From positions 117,412 to 181,411 of the forward strand of contig MU128961.1 in the NCBI GenBank assembly GCA_014904985.1: a DNA stretch of 64,000 nucleotides. Reading direction: 5' to 3'. Position numbers and translations under genes: made by a program. The notes under the pieces were generated by a model. The model was not told the origin of the DNA and made no database searches. It saw only the letters and a program-made list of their open reading frames with translations. This document shows, one piece after another, positions 20,700 through 32,925 of the stretch. Within the stretch, counting starts at the first letter, position 1; each line of letters opens with the position of its first letter. This DNA comes from Hydnum rufescens UP504. Taxonomy: Eukaryota; Basidiomycota; Agaricomycetes; Cantharellales; Hydnaceae.

Positions 20700-23554
20700 C
20701 TACCAAACCCTTTGACACATCACATATGAGCAGAAATGGCAGTAAAATGAAGACTATGCTGCATGGAAAGTTGACCAATGTGTGAAGGAATTGCTAACAA
20801 ATGGATCCAGACTACCAGTCTTCTGATTGCCATATGTTCCAGTCTCCAAGAGAGCCTTCACACATTTGGCAGTCAATTCTAGCATGCACCCCTTAGTGTC
20901 AGGTTTTTGAGGGCAAGGTATGCATCTGCAGCTTTCATATCCTCCTGGAAACATGACTACAGTGTTGAGGATAAATCCTACACCATAGAATCCTCATCCA
21001 AGGCTATTTTCCTTATGAAGGAATCAATTACATGTCACTGTGCTCATTTAATTCCATCATCATTTGTTTATTCAAGAATCAATTGGATTCTACCTTTTCA
21101 ACTCATAATATCACCTGATTCCTTTACCATGAACATCAGTCAATTTATTGACTATCCATCAGACTTCAACAGTCCTCATCAAAAAGGGGCAGTTTATGCC
21201 CCACATCAAGTCCATTTTCTTTGGACAAGGCAATTCAACTTGCCATCCTTCTTCAAGACTGTATGACTTGCCTGCTCTTCCAAGTCATCCTACTGCCTTA
21301 AGGGCAATGGATTGTGATTATGTAACAATGCGGACCAGGCCTCATTCCAATTCTGGACTCGCAGATCTGTCACATGATCCAGAAAGGGGCCACACTACTC
21401 TAAAGGAGTATTTTTCGAATTTCTCTGTCATTTTGATCTAGATCGACTCAAAACTACTGCTCCTAGAAAGATATCAATTGTACCTATCGAACGGTACCAA
21501 ACACGAAATGAACGGATCAAAAATGCAGTCCCTGTTCTATTATCTTTCCAATATTCATACTCTGAAGGAGTATTTCTTGATTTTCGAAGCCAATTCTTAT
21601 CCAATTTCATTCACGAGTACCACACCCTAAAATCTGTTAAAAATGCGCATCGAATGGTATCAAGGGAAAAGTGAGCAGATGTGCAACTCCACTTTTCACA
21701 AGACAACTCCCTCCCCATGACTCCCCCTTGCTCCACCATTCAAAATAGTGAATTACTTCAGGCCCTCTTATGTCCAATGGAGAGACCCTCAGGGTGACCT
21801 ATTCCACTTTTCCTTAAGGGAACTTGTCCAGAATTGAAGGAGGAATAGCATGTAATGTGTCAATCTCCCCTTTTATCTTGAAATTGGAATATCTCCATCA
21901 GTTTTGAAGATTTTAACTTCATTTATTTTTCTCTATATGTCGCCTTAAGTCAACTTTTTTACTTTCTATTGAGTCAAAGTTTGGATTGTATATTAGGTGC
22001 AGCTAGCACACAAATTCAGTAGTTCTCCCCATCCCTCCAGTTTGAAGCTCCTTGAACAGCTGCTGGTCCCTGGGTGATTTCTCCCTACAGAAAGAGAATT
22101 CTAACTACACTTTGACTAAGGTCTCAAGAAGAGATTCTTAGGGTGTGGTAATTTGACACAAACTCACATTCTCACTTAATTGCTTGGGCTTTGTTGGCTC
22201 ACTGCAATTTCCCCTGTTCAAAAGACCTTCCCCCACTTGGACCTGAACATCCAGATTAGTTCTGTGATTCCCTTCTTCATCCCTGGCTCAACATTGTAGA
22301 CTGTAGTTGGATGAGTTTGATAACCATCCTGCTTACAATGGCCAGCAAATCCTCAATAGGCAAATGTGAGTCAACTTCCTGAAGCTGATCAATTGCACTG
22401 GTTTGGTGCTTTGCCCATGGGAAAGGAGTGCAGCTGCAGATGTTTGCTTGGGGGAGGTATGAGAGTGATGCTCAAGGAGGAAACCAGCTTTCAATACTTC
22501 AGCCATCTCAGAGACAGACTCTTGCATTGCCTGTACTGCATTTCCTGTGGATGCACACTTCTTGTGGCAAAGTGTATCAATGGGCATCACCAATGCAACA
22601 TGCTTGAGTGTAGGTATGGGAGACACCTGTTCTGGAACCTCAGGGATGTGTGTCAGAGATGGTGCCCAGTCTATAGAAACCTACAATTTGTGACATGGCA
22701 AGGTATGATATTAGCACCTTTCATTATTCTGAAATAATGATGAGTGTCACCTCTTCTTCCTCATCCTTCTCAGATGAATTCCCATTATCATCAGGGGCTC
22801 CAGAGCCCATTGATTGCATTTTGGGTTGTGTCTTGGGTGGCATCTTGTATTGTGCATTGGGCAATGTCTCATATTGTGCCTTGTATTCAGTTTGCAATAT
22901 GGGATGGTAAGCACCCTCTCCAGTTGCTATTGTCCCACTGAACAAGTCATCGAGTTCATTGTAGAAGCGCAATCCTTTGTTTCTGAAAGGGCTTGCATTT
23001 TTGTGACTCTATGCAATACAATCAGAACTTCATTCCATCCTCAAGCCTTGTGAGAAAATATGAACCCATACCTTGATATATGCCTTCCAAACATCCAACT
23101 CCATGTCCTGACAGCCATGCTCATCATCATAGGAAAAGCCAGATACATCCTTGAGTTCTTTAACTGTGTTGTAATATTTTTTAAGCTGTATAGTTTCTTG
23201 GGTAAGTGCTGCACACAGAAGAAAGGTTGTACATGCATGTACCAAGGTAATATGTGTACTAACAGCACCCTTATCTTTCACACCACCTTCAGTGTGAGTT
23301 TTTGCCAGAGCATCAACAGCAGCTTGGAGAGAAGCAGCCTTGAAGCCATTGTCTCCCATGTTTCCTGCTGCTTTCTCTGCCAGGAGCACCCTGAGCAATT
23401 CCTCATCATCTTCTGGTGTCCATTTTGCATTGGCTTCTTTCCTTTTTTTTGGTGCCTTTGTTGATGGTGGGGGCATGGAAACAGAAGTACTGACAGATGT
23501 AGTAGCCAGGATAGAGACAGGGGCATGTGCAACTGGTGGTTTTGTTCTGGGCAT
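20700..23554 (-). pseudogene. Myb/SANT-like DNA-binding protein of the Harbinger element, interrupted
   Basis: Minus strand, from 23554 (MPRTKPPVAHA). Pro/Ser-rich start, then the Myb/SANT-like trihelix region (AKWTPEDDEELLRVLL … LKKYYNTVKELKDVSGFSYD … DVWKAYIK). A GTATGG…CAAG intron of 80 bases (23071-22992) joins PFRNKGLRFYNELDDLF and SGTIATGEGAY. The later helical part (NAVQAMQESVSEMAEVL, then EVDSHLPIEDLLAI after a frame change) runs straight into the 1.4-kb insertion at 22337. The last part (FQEDMKAADAYLALKNLTLR) appears on its other side below 20962. Such proteins bind the transposon ends and bring the transposase to the nucleus. The insertion and frame breaks make it dead. Confidence 0.82.
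20963..22337. repeat. LTR-like dispersed repeat, copy 1 (1375 bp)
   Basis: Starts TGTTGAGGATAAATCC and ends CTGCTTACA. It matches 50400-51776 along its length and 58750-61166 more distantly. TG…CA ends and the absence of coding capacity suggest a solo LTR, but flanking bases do not form a clear duplication. It sits inside the Myb coding region of the Harbinger element. Two diverged internal copies of a 'GGAGTATTTTTCGAATT' module, each followed by similar sequence, occur near 21405 and 21565. Confidence 0.65.
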
Positions 23555-24561
23555 GGCACTCAGCAGCAGCAGTGGTATCCCAGAATGAGAAGGATAGGAC
23601 TTGGACTGAGAGTTTTAGGTAGAGATTCAATGGACAGGCCGAAACAGCTGCAAAATTTTTGATTTGATTTTGGTAAAATCTTGAGATTATGGGGAGATGC
23701 ATCACAACATTTTTACTATAAGATTTGGACAAGATTTGGATGAATTTTTGTAGCCAAATGGACCCTTAGGCCTTTTCAATTCAAGGTCAATAATTAAGCT
23801 CAGGACATCATTAGACATAATTGATTTAGGCATGCCTAAATCAACCCCAGAATGCCTATCAAATAGTGAAAAAGCCTGGGAGTGGTGCCTGTGGCAGGCA
23901 CAGATAGGCACACCTATTATAGGGACTTAGAAAATTTTCATCTTCTGAACACCTTTAGACACTGACTAGATGTGCCTATATGAAAACCACCTTAGGTCAT
24001 ATGCCAATGCAACTGGAACCCACCTAAGAGGTACCATTTTGAGGGTGTGTTAGGTGCAGTACATGGATCACAAAATGGGGTCAGAGTAAATTAAGGAACA
24101 ATTATTTGTACATTTCCAGCTTGAAGAGTAACATAATGCCATTTACAAGGGTGTCACTGCATGTTCAAGATTGTGTACAAATGGATGATCTTGAAGATCC
24201 ACAATTATAACATGACCATCCTCACATCCAAGTGCAAATTGGAATTGATGTGATAGACTTGATTCCTGGGCATCAGTGCTCAGAGAATAATGTGGAGGGA
24301 TATAGCAGATGCGTGTAAGATGATTTCCATGGGAGCCTGGTGCTTGGATCCAGCCACCCACTCTACTCCCACCCACTCTACTCCATGCAGGTGAACTGAG
24401 CCTTACAGTGGGAGAGAAAGCCCCTGGAATTGAGCCAGAGAGTAACTCAGGGCATTGGGACATCAAACTCCATGCAAAGGTCTTGGTGTGAGTTTGAGAG
24501 ATGAGGGTGTGGCCATCCAAGGAGAATATAACTGCTTGAATGCTTGTAGAATAACTTGCAA

Positions 24562-26068
24562 GAGTTGCAATGTGTGCACCCAACATGACATCCCACAGGC
24601 ATATGGTTTTATTGGATGAGGCTGATGCAAGCCATAGACCATTTGGTGAAAATGTAACCAAGGTAACCCAATCAGAATGGCCTTGAAGGGTTGCACTGTG
24701 TGCACCTGACATGGCATCCCACAAGCATAGGGTATGGTCATATGAGCCTGATACAAGCCATAGACTATTGGGTGAAAATGCAACCAAGGTGATTTGATCA
24801 GAATGGCCTTGAAGGCTTGCAATGTGTGCACCTGACATGGCATCCCACAAGCATACAGTATGATCAACTGAACCTGATGCAAGCTGTAAACCATTGGGTG
24901 AAAATGCAACTGAGGGGATAAGACCAGAATGGCCTTGAAGAGTTGCCACATGCATGCCTGACATGGCATCCCACAAGTGTATGGTATGATCACCTGAGCC
25001 TGATGCAAGCTGTAAACTATCAGGTGAAAATGCAACTGAGGTGACTGAACCAGAATGGCCTTGAAGAGTTGCCACATGTGCACCTGACATGGCATCCCAC
25101 AGGCATAGGGTAGAATCCTGGGAGCCAGAGGCAAGCCACAACCCATCAGGTGAAAATGCAACTGAGGTAACTGATTTAGAATGGCCTTGAGCAGTCACAA
25201 GGTGTGCACCAGACACAGCATTCCACATGCATAGGGTACAATCATGTGAGCCTGATGCAAGATGTAAACCATCAGGTGAAAATGCAACTGAAGTGACCTT
25301 ATCAGAATGGCCTTGAAGAGTTGCAATGTGTGCACCTGACATCACATCCCACAAGCACAGGGTATGATTACGTATACCTGCCACAAGCCATAAACTGTCT
25401 GGTGAAAATGCAACTGAAGTCACCCCCTTAGGAGAGTGAAGAGTTCTAATGTGGACAGCCAATGCAGCATCCCATAAGAACAGGGCACCATCATATGAGC
25501 CTGATGCAAGCCATAAACCATTGGGTGAAAATGCAACTGAGGTAACCCAATCAGAATGGCCTTGAAGAGTTGTCACATGCATGCCTGACATGGCATCCCA
25601 CAAGCATAGGGTATGATCATGTGAGCCTGATGCAAGGTGTAAACCATCAGGTGAAAATGCAACTGAGGTAACCCAATCAGAATGGTGTTGAAGAGTTGCC
25701 ACATACAGGCCTGAGACATCCCACAAGCATAGGGTATGATCATATGAGCCTGATGCAAGCCGTGAGCCAGCAGGTGAAAATGCAACTGAAGTAACCCAAT
25801 GAGAATGGCCTTGAAAGGTTGCAATGTGCATGCCTGACATGGCATTCCACAAGTATAGGGTACGATCATGTGAGCCTGACACAAGCTGTGAACCATCAGG
25901 TGAAAATGTAACTGAGGTGACTGCCTGGGAATGGCCTTGAAGAGTTGCAATGTGCTCCCCTGACAAGGCATCCCACAAGCACAGGGTACGATCATATGAG
26001 CCTGACACAAGCCATGAACCATCTGGTGAAAATGCAACTGAGGTAACTGCACGAGAATGGCCAAGCAA
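24562..26068 (-). repeat. Twelve tandem WD40 repeats of about 126 bp
   Basis: Each unit is about 42 residues with the core GHS-x2-VTSVAFSPDG-x-LASGS-x-D-x-TLCLWDAMSGAH. Units differ mainly at positions such as the HS-x-x and S-x-D sites, which lie on the propeller surface. The DNA is so alike between units that other frames are also open (24463-25161 and 25573-26064). Confidence 0.92.
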
Positions 26069-26296
26069 TGTGCTCAACCTCTGCGGCCATTGCGCCTCCA
26101 CACCCTGCAGCACCCTGATACAACTCTTTACATCTTTTGAATATGTCTTGTACAGCACAGTCTCACATGGCGTGAATGCCAATGCAGAATGGTACACCTG
26201 CAGTGCACTCTCCCATATCAGATCACTGTGAGCAAGAATGAACCGCCATGCATCGGCTAACATAGTAACCAGAGCCACCTCACACACCGAATTCAT

Positions 26297-26356
26297 CTGT
26301 CATCGGAATGACTCCAATTAAGTGCTGATTCGACGTCCAATAGTGAATACACATAC
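26297..26356 (-). other. Intron of the NACHT-WD40 gene before the WD40 exon
   Basis: GTATGTG donor and GATGACAG acceptor, 60 bases, so the frame is kept. It holds in-frame TAA and TGA stops. Its removal joins HWWA to MNSVCEVAL, giving the usual NACHT-to-WD linker. Confidence 0.75.
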
Positions 26357-28627
26357 CGCCCACCAGTGTGCCTTTTCCATCTCCGTCGCGGCACTGGAGA
26401 GACTCCCAATCAGGCTCATTGCTTCAATCCACATCAAAATCCATCGCATTGAAAATTCCTCCAGTGCTTCCACCATTCTCTTCTCCCCCAACTCCACTCC
26501 CGACAGATGAAATGCCCAATACCTGCATGCATACTGCACCTCCACCGACAGTGCATTACTTATTTTCTGTTCCAATCCGTCCACTTCACCGTTCAATAGG
26601 GAGAAATCCGAGATCTCTGCCATATCCTGCTTCAAGAATGATGCCATAAGCTCGAGGCATCGCAATGCATGCCGTAGCTCTTGATCTGGTACAGCAACAA
26701 TCACGAACTCAGGGATAGAGCATTGTGAAGGATCGGTAATGAAGTCGCGAAACGAAGGATGATAAATGTGCGGGGCCTTGTCCGGAGTGGAAGGAGCGAT
26801 GATGATGGAGCGAAGGTGATGGAGAGCATTATCAACGTCGTCTTGTTTATACTTGACAAACCGTGCCAACGAACCAAGAGAGGAGAGGTTCGCGGAGTAA
26901 CACAATACTACCGACCACCGTTTGAAAGCATTTCATGATCACTTTACGGTTAGAATCCGAGATCGAGTTCCGAAGCACCCCAATATATAAGCTGTCCAGC
27001 TGCGAGTACGGCGTTGCTTCCGATTCCTTGCTGAGCTTGTGTATCCAGTATAAGGTGTAGATGGCCACGAGGATCTCGAACACGAGTGTCACCAATGAAT
27101 CGGATCGATGTGGCTGCATAAATGAACAATTTCCCAGATTTCTCAACCAGCGCATTGATTTCTCCCTCTGTCCAATCTGGAGCATTCGCAAGCTTCAGTT
27201 TCTTCGGAATCTCCCTCAATTCATGCTGAATGTAAAGGCGGAGATCTGCATCAATCACAGAATCTTCAATATCGTGGAGGATTCTCTTTGCGAGGTTCCT
27301 GGCCTCATCGAACACCGAGGAGATATGGGGCTCCGGACGACTGGTGATTAAGATGCGAAGGAAGGGTAATTGTGAGGCGTGAGAAAGCAGTAGTTGTAAA
27401 ATCGTGGCAGCACCCTGTTCTTCACACTCATCAAGCGCATCAAGCACGATGAGTGTAGACCGCCGGTGCGAGTCGAGTTTGCCAAGGGGCTTCAAGATCA
27501 ATCCTTCAAATTGAGTGAATGGCTCCTTATGGCCCAACGTTGCATCTTGTCGTATGGCCTCCCCGATGATGTTTTTGAATTGTTTGTCCGATTGTGCGAG
27601 TTGGAATGCGAGCGTCGGGAAGACAATGTGCGGATCGCGCAAAGGTGCGTTGCTCCGGGAAAAGAAGAAGCTCCCCCCTAGCGTGCTATTCTTGTCCGTT
27701 CGTTCGGCCACCGTTTTCGCAATCGTTGACTTGCCGGCTCCCGCCAGTCCCATAAGCCAGTAGACAGGGGGGGTCCCACTTTCCGTGCTCTCGAACCATG
27801 ACATGATTTCTGCCAATATTGAAACACGGGTGCCTTCGAGGCATGATGAGAGGGCGTCCTCACGGGCAGAGTCGTAGGCCGCAGAGTCGGCACGACGGAG
27901 AGACATGACGGCCGCGGACCGTTCTGTGAAGTCCAATCTCAGCGAACGAGCAGTTCGAAACGGGAGGGATTCTTACTTTCGAGAAGTAATTCTTGCTCTT
28001 GATGGAGCGTTTGGCTAACCTGGATCATCCGCGCCGGTCAGAAGACAGAGGAAGAGACATTGCAGACAAACACACCTGAAAACGGTCAAGGGCTGCCTTA
28101 ATATTTTGGGCGAAAGTGGGTAGATCCCGGTCATCTTCCTTTCGTGACAAGAAGCGACGCACAACCCCCGTGGAAGATTTTTCCTTCACATTTGATGAAA
28201 TACTCTCTAAATCTCTAATTTTCGACGCCACACGTATTAGTAGTAGATTCACATTATCAATCAAGGCGTCGACACTCACTTACTCAACCTCAGTACATCG
28301 TCCTCAAGGGCAGATGAGAGATTGTTTCGATCCATTTTCGTCAGGGGCTCCAGAAGATCTGTTAGGCATCGAATATGATGTTCTAGTTCTCGCAGCGTCG
28401 AGGAGTTCTGGGAAGTTTCCTGGGAGGACACAGGGAGCGATGAGGGATGATAGCTCCAAAATGAGGAGCATGATACTGACATCAATGCCTTCGACAACAT
28501 CAAGGAGAATGTCAATCCCGGCCTTAGCACCCGGGACAGGGATTACGTCGAGGACGGAGCGAAGAAGCCCGAGGATCGCCAACGAGACGCCTTTGGCAAT
28601 CTTCCCAGTCTTGAGGAACCACTTCAT

Positions 28628-31525
28628 CTGGACGATGGGGATGTGTGGGTAGACACTGTTGGATTCGTGAGGAACCAACTATGAAATGAGAGAGGATCGC
28701 TCTCTAACCTATATCGGAACGATAGATTGGAAGATTGGACGAGATTACTGTAATAAGAGGACACGTTTTCACCTGTCATTGCCTTGTGTCCCATGGCCTA
28801 GCCCCGCGGTAAGTTCCATTGACTCATTTTGGGTTCAGGAGTGTCGGTGCTGCCGCACTGTGGCCAAGATCGCTCCCTCTGGCTCGTCAACAAAATCAAC
28901 GCTCCAGCCAGTTCACCTCTTTCCGACTTGGTGATTCTCCATGTGCCCTGGGATTTGAATTCCCCAGTCGATTCAGGGGGACTTTGGGCCTGGCATGAAA
29001 CGAATGGGGTCAGGGTGATATCTTTGTCTTGTTAAAAGTCATATTATACCTCCAGCCCAAGGGCCCAGAAAGGGGTCTAATTTGAGAGGATTTGTGGTTC
29101 CTTGATTATTCTCGCAGGTATTGCTTCGCTTTTCACCACTGTGAACATCTCGACGTCTGAGGCTGCGAGGATGTTGGCTCAAAGGGTGATCCTCGGGTGG
29201 GCGTCCTGGCTTTTCTTGTATTTGAGGGGAACATAGGGGCCAATAAGAACCCGCGATCCATTTCACCCTACTCAATACTTTATGAAAGTGGGTGGCCATG
29301 ACAGCATTGTTGGTGAAAATAGTCAGGTGACCACCATTTTTGCGGAGCTGGTGGTTTCTGCTGTGTCTGCCTCGGGCATTTGGCTCTTTGGTCTTGAGAT
29401 GAAAGACTATGAAGCCCACTGCATGGGACATATCATTGGGTCTGCTCGGCGAGCACGCGAGGACGACAGTGTGAAGCCCCTTGAAACTTACTACCCAACG
29501 ACCCAACGTATAAGGTGTTCATCGCTGCATATTCAATCGTGGTTGTCCGCGACTCCTCTAAGATAGAACAATCAAGGTTCCAATGGATTTGCTCAATTTA
29601 ATTAAGAAGCCGAGGTTGATATTGCCGGATAATTGTCGTTCCCCAATTCAGGTTATCATAAAACAGAGGTGATGTTGGTCCTGGTCAATAGCAAGCCCTC
29701 AACTGTTCCATATTCACAGACTTTTTGGTGCTCAAAGGCGACCAGGAGCCTAAAGTGTTTTACCCACCATCAATCGACAAGCTGGATGGACCCCCAAAGT
29801 CATGAGAACCCGATCGGCCCCACTCAATCGATTCTTTTCCCAATGCAATTGTAACCACTGCTGACATTCCTTCCTTCAGGGGCCCTGGCTGATCTTTGCA
29901 ACGTTCTCTTCCCAGGAAACACCTTACCTAGCTCATATTTACGCCTTTTTTTCCCTCATCCACAAAACTGAATGCAGTGGCCCTATACATCCCTACGTCC
30001 TTTGGTTATTGTATTCTGAGAGTCCTGGGAGGAATTCTTCTGCATTTCTATCAAAAGCTACAGCTGCATTCGATGTTGAAGGAGGAGCCTCTGTTCTCGC
30101 GGAAGTCCCCTCCACTTCCTCTCATGCATGCGAGCGTGAGGGATGCAGAAGTGGACCAGGCATCCAACATTCTGGAATCTCGTCCATATCTACCCATGCC
30201 AATAATGGCCTCGCTCTGATGCAATCTGACTGGAAATGTACCATCTCACTATTCTACTGTGGCTTCTTCCCGCCGATGGCTCTCTTGACGTGGAGACTTC
30301 AATATGTGTATCGCTGGGACATCATGATCCAGAAAGAGGGCCTAGAATCGATATTAACCTTGAGGTGTGGTGGTGCAATGCCATATCCTCGAACCATTCA
30401 AACAATGGGGTCCCACATAGATACACAGCCACCGGTTACTCTCAAAGCTGTACGTGATCCAGACCAAACGTCCCTGGATATATTTATGGCTGGATTATGC
30501 TTACTGCAGTTCCTAGATACCAAAAAGCATGGAACTTGGACGTTAATCCCAGACCCGTCAGTGGCATTACTTGCTCTGACACCTGAGGCAATCATATTTG
30601 GGTACCTAGTTAGGTAGAATATTCTATATAGGTACATTCTACCTAAGTAGGTCTAATCTCTATGAGTTTACTAGGGTTGCTCTCAGGTTTGTGCTTGAAA
30701 AATCAGGCTTGCTAGGCCATATTTTTTGGCACTGGGTCCCCCTCAAAAATACCAGGGGTTCAGGGGCGGTAGCCCCCGAGAAGCTCTGGGGTATGAGGTC
30801 CGGGTAAACCCGAAAATGGCCAATGGGAGCCCTGCCTTTGCTTGGGTAAGCCAATGTTAGCTTCCGACAGCACTGGGCGATCTTTTGGTCCGGAATCAAA
30901 GCTTTGGGCTCGCCTTGGTCTCACTTTCACCTTCGCGAGGTTGCCCACCCCTGCTTTTGTCTCGCCTAACCCTTCCTGGGTGACCCCACTACTACACTGG
31001 CTAGGGAACCCCTGGCTATAGAGGATCCTGTTTTGTCCTACTTTCATCTCTATAATCATCTCAATCCATATTCCATGCTGTCATCTTTTGTGTCTGTTCC
31101 GCCAAGGGAGTGGGAGGCAGAACAGGACTCAATATAAACAACCTTTCTTGTGCTTTCGGCTCTACTACCGTGAGCCCACACCTTCAAAGTGATATTAACC
31201 TCATCTTTATTTGTGATCTCTAGCGCTGTACACCGTGCTCCCTATCACTCTGACTCCATTTGGGCAGATGCAAATCATAATGTCGAACATTGTTTTCTCC
31301 CCATCACCTGATTTGATTATGGGGGTTTGGGTACAGAAGCACAATGTCATCTTTAGGGACAATGAGCCATTGTGCCATTGTTCTGTTACTGGTGAGCCCT
31401 GCAGTCATTTATTTTTTCACTAGTATCTTTAATTTGATATCACTCGAACAGCGAGATTCGTTTCAATCCCTGAGGGTGAAAATAAGGGAAAGCACTTCTA
31501 TGCATGTGGCAGAAGGAATGAGTGC
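28628..31525. other. No recognisable gene upstream of the NACHT-WD40 gene
   Basis: An open frame of 202 codons at 30009-30617 (plus) and one of 155 codons at 29506-29039 (minus) have no domain I recognise and no convincing splice structure. A short inverted repeat, TAGGTAGAAT…ATTCTACCTA, lies at about 30610-30645. About 60 bases separate the NACHT-WD40 ATG from a region rich in TATA-like and GATA motifs, but no promoter can be fixed. This region could hold fragments of older elements. Confidence 0.4.
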
Positions 31526-31533
31526 GACTTTCT
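31526..31533. other. Target-site duplication GACTTTCT, left
   Basis: Directly precedes the palindrome's first terminal base and is repeated in the same orientation at 37304-37311. Confidence 0.88.
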
Positions 31534-31984
31534 CACCTAATGCACCCTCAAAATAGTACCTCTTAGGTGGTTTGAGTTTGCATCTGCAAACCACCTAAGA
31601 GGTGTTCTGAGTATAGGTGTGTCTAAGACACGCCTGAGGGGTATTTTTGGGGAATTTTTTTTCTAAGTTCACTATATAGACATGTCTAAAATAGCCTGCC
31701 ACAGGCACCGCCCGGGAGGGTTTGTTCACTGGCTGGAGAGTGTTACAGGGTCTAATTTAGGCATATCTAATAAGATATTTTCTGGAGCCTCAGAGGTGTC
31801 TATCATCCTTACTGTGTGTCTACTGGTGTCTAAATCAACATTTTGAGCCCAAGACCTCTGGTGGCAGTACTAATAGGTGTCTAATGTTGTCTAGATCCAA
31901 TAATAATCCAATAATAATGGTGCTATTGTGGATGCATGTCTACTAGTGTCTAAATTGAAACAAAGGCATCTGCTCAGGGGGAGA

Positions 31985-32925
31985 TCATTAGACATGTCTA
32001 GAGATGTCTAGAGATGTCTAGGTGTGTCTAGACATATCTAGACACATCTAGTCATGTCTATAGTCATGTCTAGACATGTCTAGTCAGGTCGTATAAGTCA
32101 CTGTCTTATACATGTCTATTTATAGTTCATGTCAGACAGTCTATCATTGTCATTTGTTTTAGACATGTCTAGTCTGTCTATAGTCAATGTCTAGAATGTC
32201 TTCTATGTTCTTTTTTATGAGTATGGTCTAGACAATCTAGCTCAGTTTTTTTTTTAGTCATGCTCGTAGACATTTGTGCTAGTCATGGCTATAGTCATGT
32301 CTAGAACATCTAGTCACTGCCTTATTTAATATGATCTCTATGTCTAACCATCTACGCCACGGCGCTGTCTCAGACACGCATCTATCATGTCTAGGACACA
32401 TTCTCGAGTCCATGTGTAGACACCATCTCACGTCATGTCCGTAGACACATCGCTAGACATGTGTCTGTACTTAGTCATGTCTAGACAACATCTAGGTCCA
32501 TGTCTAGCACACATCTAGACATTTCTATAGTCATGTTCTAGACACTTTTCATCTAGTCATGTCTAGACACATCTAGTCATGTCTAGACACATCTAGACAT
32601 GTCTAGAGACATTCTAGACATTCATAGTCATGTCTAGACACATCTATCATGTCTTAGACATCGATCTAGTCATGTCTAGACACATCTATACATGTCTAGT
32701 CATGTCTAACACCATGCATAGACATGTCTAGCACATGTCTAGACATGTCAGTCTGACACATCTAAAGTCATGTCTAGTCATGTCTAGCATCATGTCTAGA
32801 CATCTAGTCAGTAGTCATGTCTAGTCATGTCTAGACATCTAGCACATCTAACATGTCTATAGTCATGTCTAGACACATCTAGACATGTCTAGACACATCT
32901 AGACATGTCTAGTCATGTCTAGACA
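31985..32925. repeat. CTAGACATG satellite block, left arm
   Basis: Tandem and irregular runs of a 10-base motif, TCTAGACATG and its variants (TCTAGACACA, GTCATGTC). It is about 260 bases longer than the right-arm block and much less regular, with many one- and two-base losses and gains. Confidence 0.88.

Larger units (their letters stand above)
19108..23765. mobile_element. PIF/Harbinger DNA transposon with two genes
   Basis: The ends are inverted repeats of about 25 bases: GGGTCCATT…GCT…ATTCA at 19108 and its complement ending at 23765. They are flanked by TTA (19105-19107 and 23766-23768), the 3-base TWA-type duplication of PIF/Harbinger. Inside are a DDE transposase on the plus strand and a Myb/SANT-domain gene on the minus strand, the usual pair for this superfamily. 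The total is 4658 bases, of which 20963-22337 is a later LTR-like insertion. In-frame stops make it inactive. Confidence 0.9.
18880..24053. mobile_element. Remnant of a TCTAGACA-rich element split by the Harbinger insertion
   Basis: The right end (24026-24053) reads CACCTAAGAGGTACC then TTTTGAGGGTGTGTTAGGTG, nearly the same as the right terminus of the palindromic element at 37268-37303. Inside are the CTAGACA motif and the palindromic GCATGCCTAAAT motif on both sides of the insertion. About 75 bases are directly repeated at 18975-19045, in part at 19053-19107, and at 23768-23848. No matching left terminus was found, so the left boundary is approximate and this is probably a decayed copy. Confidence 0.55.
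24143..28627 (-). pseudogene. STAND NTPase: N-terminal helical domain, NACHT, WD40 (NLR-like), with frame breaks
   Basis: Minus strand from ATG 28627 (MKWFLKTGKIAKGVSLA). Introns fit at 28481-28420, about 28283-28215 and 28075-28020, one near 27980, and 26356-26297 (GTATGT…GACAG). The NACHT region (27936-26950) has the P-loop GLAGAGKST near 27735 and the Walker B LIVLDALDECEE near 27435. A winged-helix-like part leads to IYHPSFRDFITDP, typical of fungal NACHT-WD proteins. A linker (WESALQVYHSALAFTP) precedes twelve WD40 repeats plus a degenerate one, ending at 24143. One-base frame breaks near 27010 and 26885 disrupt the region after NACHT. Fungal genes of this type act in non-self recognition and cell death by nucleotide-driven oligomerisation. 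It is either a recent pseudogene or has two consensus errors. Confidence 0.88.

Noticed and set aside
24463..25161. Long minus-strand frame of 232 codons, and another at 25573-26064, within the WD40 region
   Set aside because: They are other frames of the 126-base WD40 repeat, open only because the repeat length is a multiple of three.
31985..32925. CRISPR-like array of short repeats (CTAGACATG)
   Set aside because: No unique spacers of constant size, the motif is only 10 bases, and the genome is eukaryotic. It is a satellite.
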